32,157 nucleotides of DNA from CG1-02-35-72 sp045046885 (GTDB lineage Bacteria > Bacteroidota > Bacteroidia > Flavobacteriales > Flavobacteriaceae). Location of the stretch: positions 1 to 32,157 of the forward strand of contig JASFYX010000001.1 of the NCBI GenBank assembly GCA_045046885.1, in the 5' to 3' direction. The number at the start of each line of letters is the position of its first letter. Position 1 is the stretch's first letter. The position numbers and the translations under genes are program-made. Below, piece after piece: positions 30,707 through 32,157 of this stretch. Below the pieces are notes generated by a model. The model was given only the letters and a program-made list of their open reading frames with translations. It made no database searches and was not told the DNA's origin.

Positions 30707-32157
30707 TTAGTCGGTTTCGCAATAAGCGGCAATGGTTTTATATTTTCTTTTTTGATAGACTTTTTCGATGTTTCGGATAAAGAAGTTTTTAAAGAACAGA
30801 CCGATAACACCACTTAAGCCCAAGACTAAAATGCCCGCTTCATAATTGATTAATTTATAGGGTATGTAAAAAAGCAACATTGGTAAAAATACTTTTGGTA
30901 AGGCTACTAGTAATAATATAGGGTTAAATTTGTTGGTATTTTGAAAAGCCTTGGCTTTAACATTGAGTTTAATGGGAGTCATATTAAGTGCGCCAGCAAG
31001 CAGACCTAAAAATCCGTTAAGACCAATATTAAAGACTGCTCCAGCTACTATTAATCCGTAAATATGCCATCCAAAATAAATATAAGGAGTACACAATACA
31101 AATGAAATGACTACGCCCACCACCATTAAATACCATTTGGCTTCTAAAAATTGTTTGTAAGGGATATTCTGGCTCATCATTAACTTGTAATATTCGCTGT
31201 CCCAACTGGGTACCAGTTGGCCGAAGGTCATTAAAAAACCGCCTGTTACCATTACCGCAGCAAAGGCTATAAATCCCTGCATTTTTTGATAAGTAGGATT
31301 GGTAAATATCATTAAGGCGTAAAACAAAAAAATAAAACTGGTAAACATAACTTGTCTGGGGCGTTTATTGCGCCAAATCAATTTGATGTCGTTTTTTAAA
31401 AAGGGCGCCATAGCACCAAAACGATTGAGCCAAGAAAGGTCGGCAGCCTTTACAGATTTAACTTTTTTAGTATTAAAATTTTCTAGGTAAAATCGTCTTT
31501 TTAAGTTTTTAAAGGTGATTAAATAGAGCTCAGAAAAAATAAAAACAGGGATAATAAGCCAAGCAGAATTATTAAAAAAGGCGTTAAATGCGACACCAAT
31601 ATAGCTTGATATTTTAAAAATTTTAAAAAATTCTAATCCGATAAAAGCTGTTAACAAGCCGATTAAAATATAAAAAAAAGTATTGTTTTTATCGATGATG
31701 AAGTTTAGAAAGTTATTGGCTTGTATTAAAAAGACAAGACCCATAAACCAAGTTAAAACATGCCAACCATTATACCCTTGTATAAATAAGACAACGCTGA
31801 GTGGTAAAAAAATAAAAAGCGGAATGATATTAAAAAAAGATAACATCGATTTGCCCATCAAATAATTGATAATGGTTTTTTTACCGATAGGTTGCAACAT
31901 TAAAGGTTGGATGTTCATAAAAGGTAATTGTTGCATAAAAAATCGGATAACTAAATCGATTAAAAAATAGTAAACCAAAAAATTATTGATAATAACTACC
32001 GGATCTGACTGTGGCATAGATTTTTTAATGATAAAAAAGATGCCAATACCTATGGCAATAGCAATAGCCATAAAATACAGAACACCGATTACCATTAGAA
32101 TTTTTAAAGCAATTTTTACTTTAAATGAAGCCGAACGGATAAACTGTTTCCATTCAA
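30707..32157 (-). CDS. DUF5687-type ABC permease (5' end outside window)
   Basis: Polytopic membrane protein, about eleven hydrophobic segments, the likely permease for the ATPase 10 nt downstream. The frame stays open to the window edge: before the Met at 32095 it reads EWKQFIRSASFKVKIALKIL, which resembles the start of this family (an EWKQF.RS motif after a short leader). So the internal ATG is not the true start and probably about 10 residues are missing. Other features: the loop WLNRFGAMAPFLKNDIKLIWRNK (core APFLKNDIKLIWRNKRP) near the middle, and SWDSEYYKLMMSQNIPYKQF, with EYY-LM and PYKQF typical of bacterial ABC-2-like exporters. Substrate unknown. Confidence 0.85.
   Translation of the reverse strand, partial: EWKQFIRSASFKVKIALKILMVIGVLYFMAIAIAIGIGIFFIIKKSMPQSDPVVIINNFLVYYFLIDLVIRFFMQQLPFMNIQPLMLQPIGKKTIINYLMGKSMLSFFNIIPLFIFLPLSVVLFIQGYNGWHVLTWFMGLVFLIQANNFLNFIIDKNNTFFYILIGLLTAFIGLEFFKIFKISSYIGVAFNAFFNNSAWLIIPVFIFSELYLITFKNLKRRFYLENFNTKKVKSVKAADLSWLNRFGAMAPFLKNDIKLIWRNKRPRQVMFTSFIFLFYALMIFTNPTYQKMQGFIAFAAVMVTGGFLMTFGQLVPSWDSEYYKLMMSQNIPYKQFLEAKWYLMVVGVVISFVLCTPYIYFGWHIYGLIVAGAVFNIGLNGFLGLLAGALNMTPIKLNVKAKAFQNTNKFNPILLLVALPKVFLPMLLFYIPYKLINYEAGILVLGLSGVIGLFFKNFFIRNIEKVYQKRKYKTIAAYCETD

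Overview
The window comes from a low-GC member of the Bacteroidota, almost certainly a flavobacterium (Flavobacteriaceae). The support is a dcw cell-wall/division cluster that runs murC-ftsQ-ftsA-ftsZ with no ddl, an FtsZ with a very long acidic tail, a type IX secretion lipoprotein of the PorW/SprE kind, an ATP synthase operon without atpD/atpC, an AtpB with a signal peptide and periplasmic extension, promoters of the flavobacterial TTG-N17-TAnnTTTG type, and no Shine-Dalgarno sites at the gene starts.

Positions 1-11301 (+): the 3' part of the dcw cluster: murE (cut by the window start, meso-DAP type), mraY, murD, ftsW, murG, murC, ftsQ, ftsA, ftsZ. The genes are spaced by a few bases or overlap, and the unit ends at a strong hairpin terminator (11329-11358). 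Together they make lipid II from UDP-MurNAc-dipeptide and build the divisome that uses it. Then come a yqeY/GatB-like gene broken by a frameshift, tRNA-Arg(UCG) with an unusual A19-U56 tertiary pair, and a stand-alone 1105-residue surface lipoprotein with VCBS/FG-GAP repeats and an ASPIC/UnbV domain.

Positions 15472-18853: a non-coding convergent gap with GC-rich hairpins, a sulfide:quinone-oxidoreductase-like flavoprotein (-) whose promoter carries a Crp/Fnr-type palindrome, a small two-CBS-domain protein (+), and a D-2-hydroxyacid dehydrogenase (-).

Positions 18881-32157, all on the minus strand. In transcription order: a DUF5687-type ABC permease (cut by the window end) and its ATPase; a repeat-bearing gap; a PadR regulator with two tandem, related HAAS-like membrane proteins; porW; a bactofilin; atpZ; a four-helix membrane protein; then, from its own promoter, atpB-atpE-atpF-atpH-atpA-atpG. 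A four-helix-bundle gene flanked by 7-nt AATTNNN arrays sits between atpA and atpG. A perfect 14-bp terminator-like hairpin lies between atpE and atpF. A diverged second copy of the last atpG codons lies before the operon terminator.

Most genes are housekeeping. The parts most worth follow-up are the AATTNNN-flanked insertion in the atp operon, the atpE/atpF hairpin, the atpG tail duplication, the PadR/HAAS module with its operator, and the Crp/Fnr-like site at the sqr promoter. I see no CRISPR array, prophage or insertion sequence.
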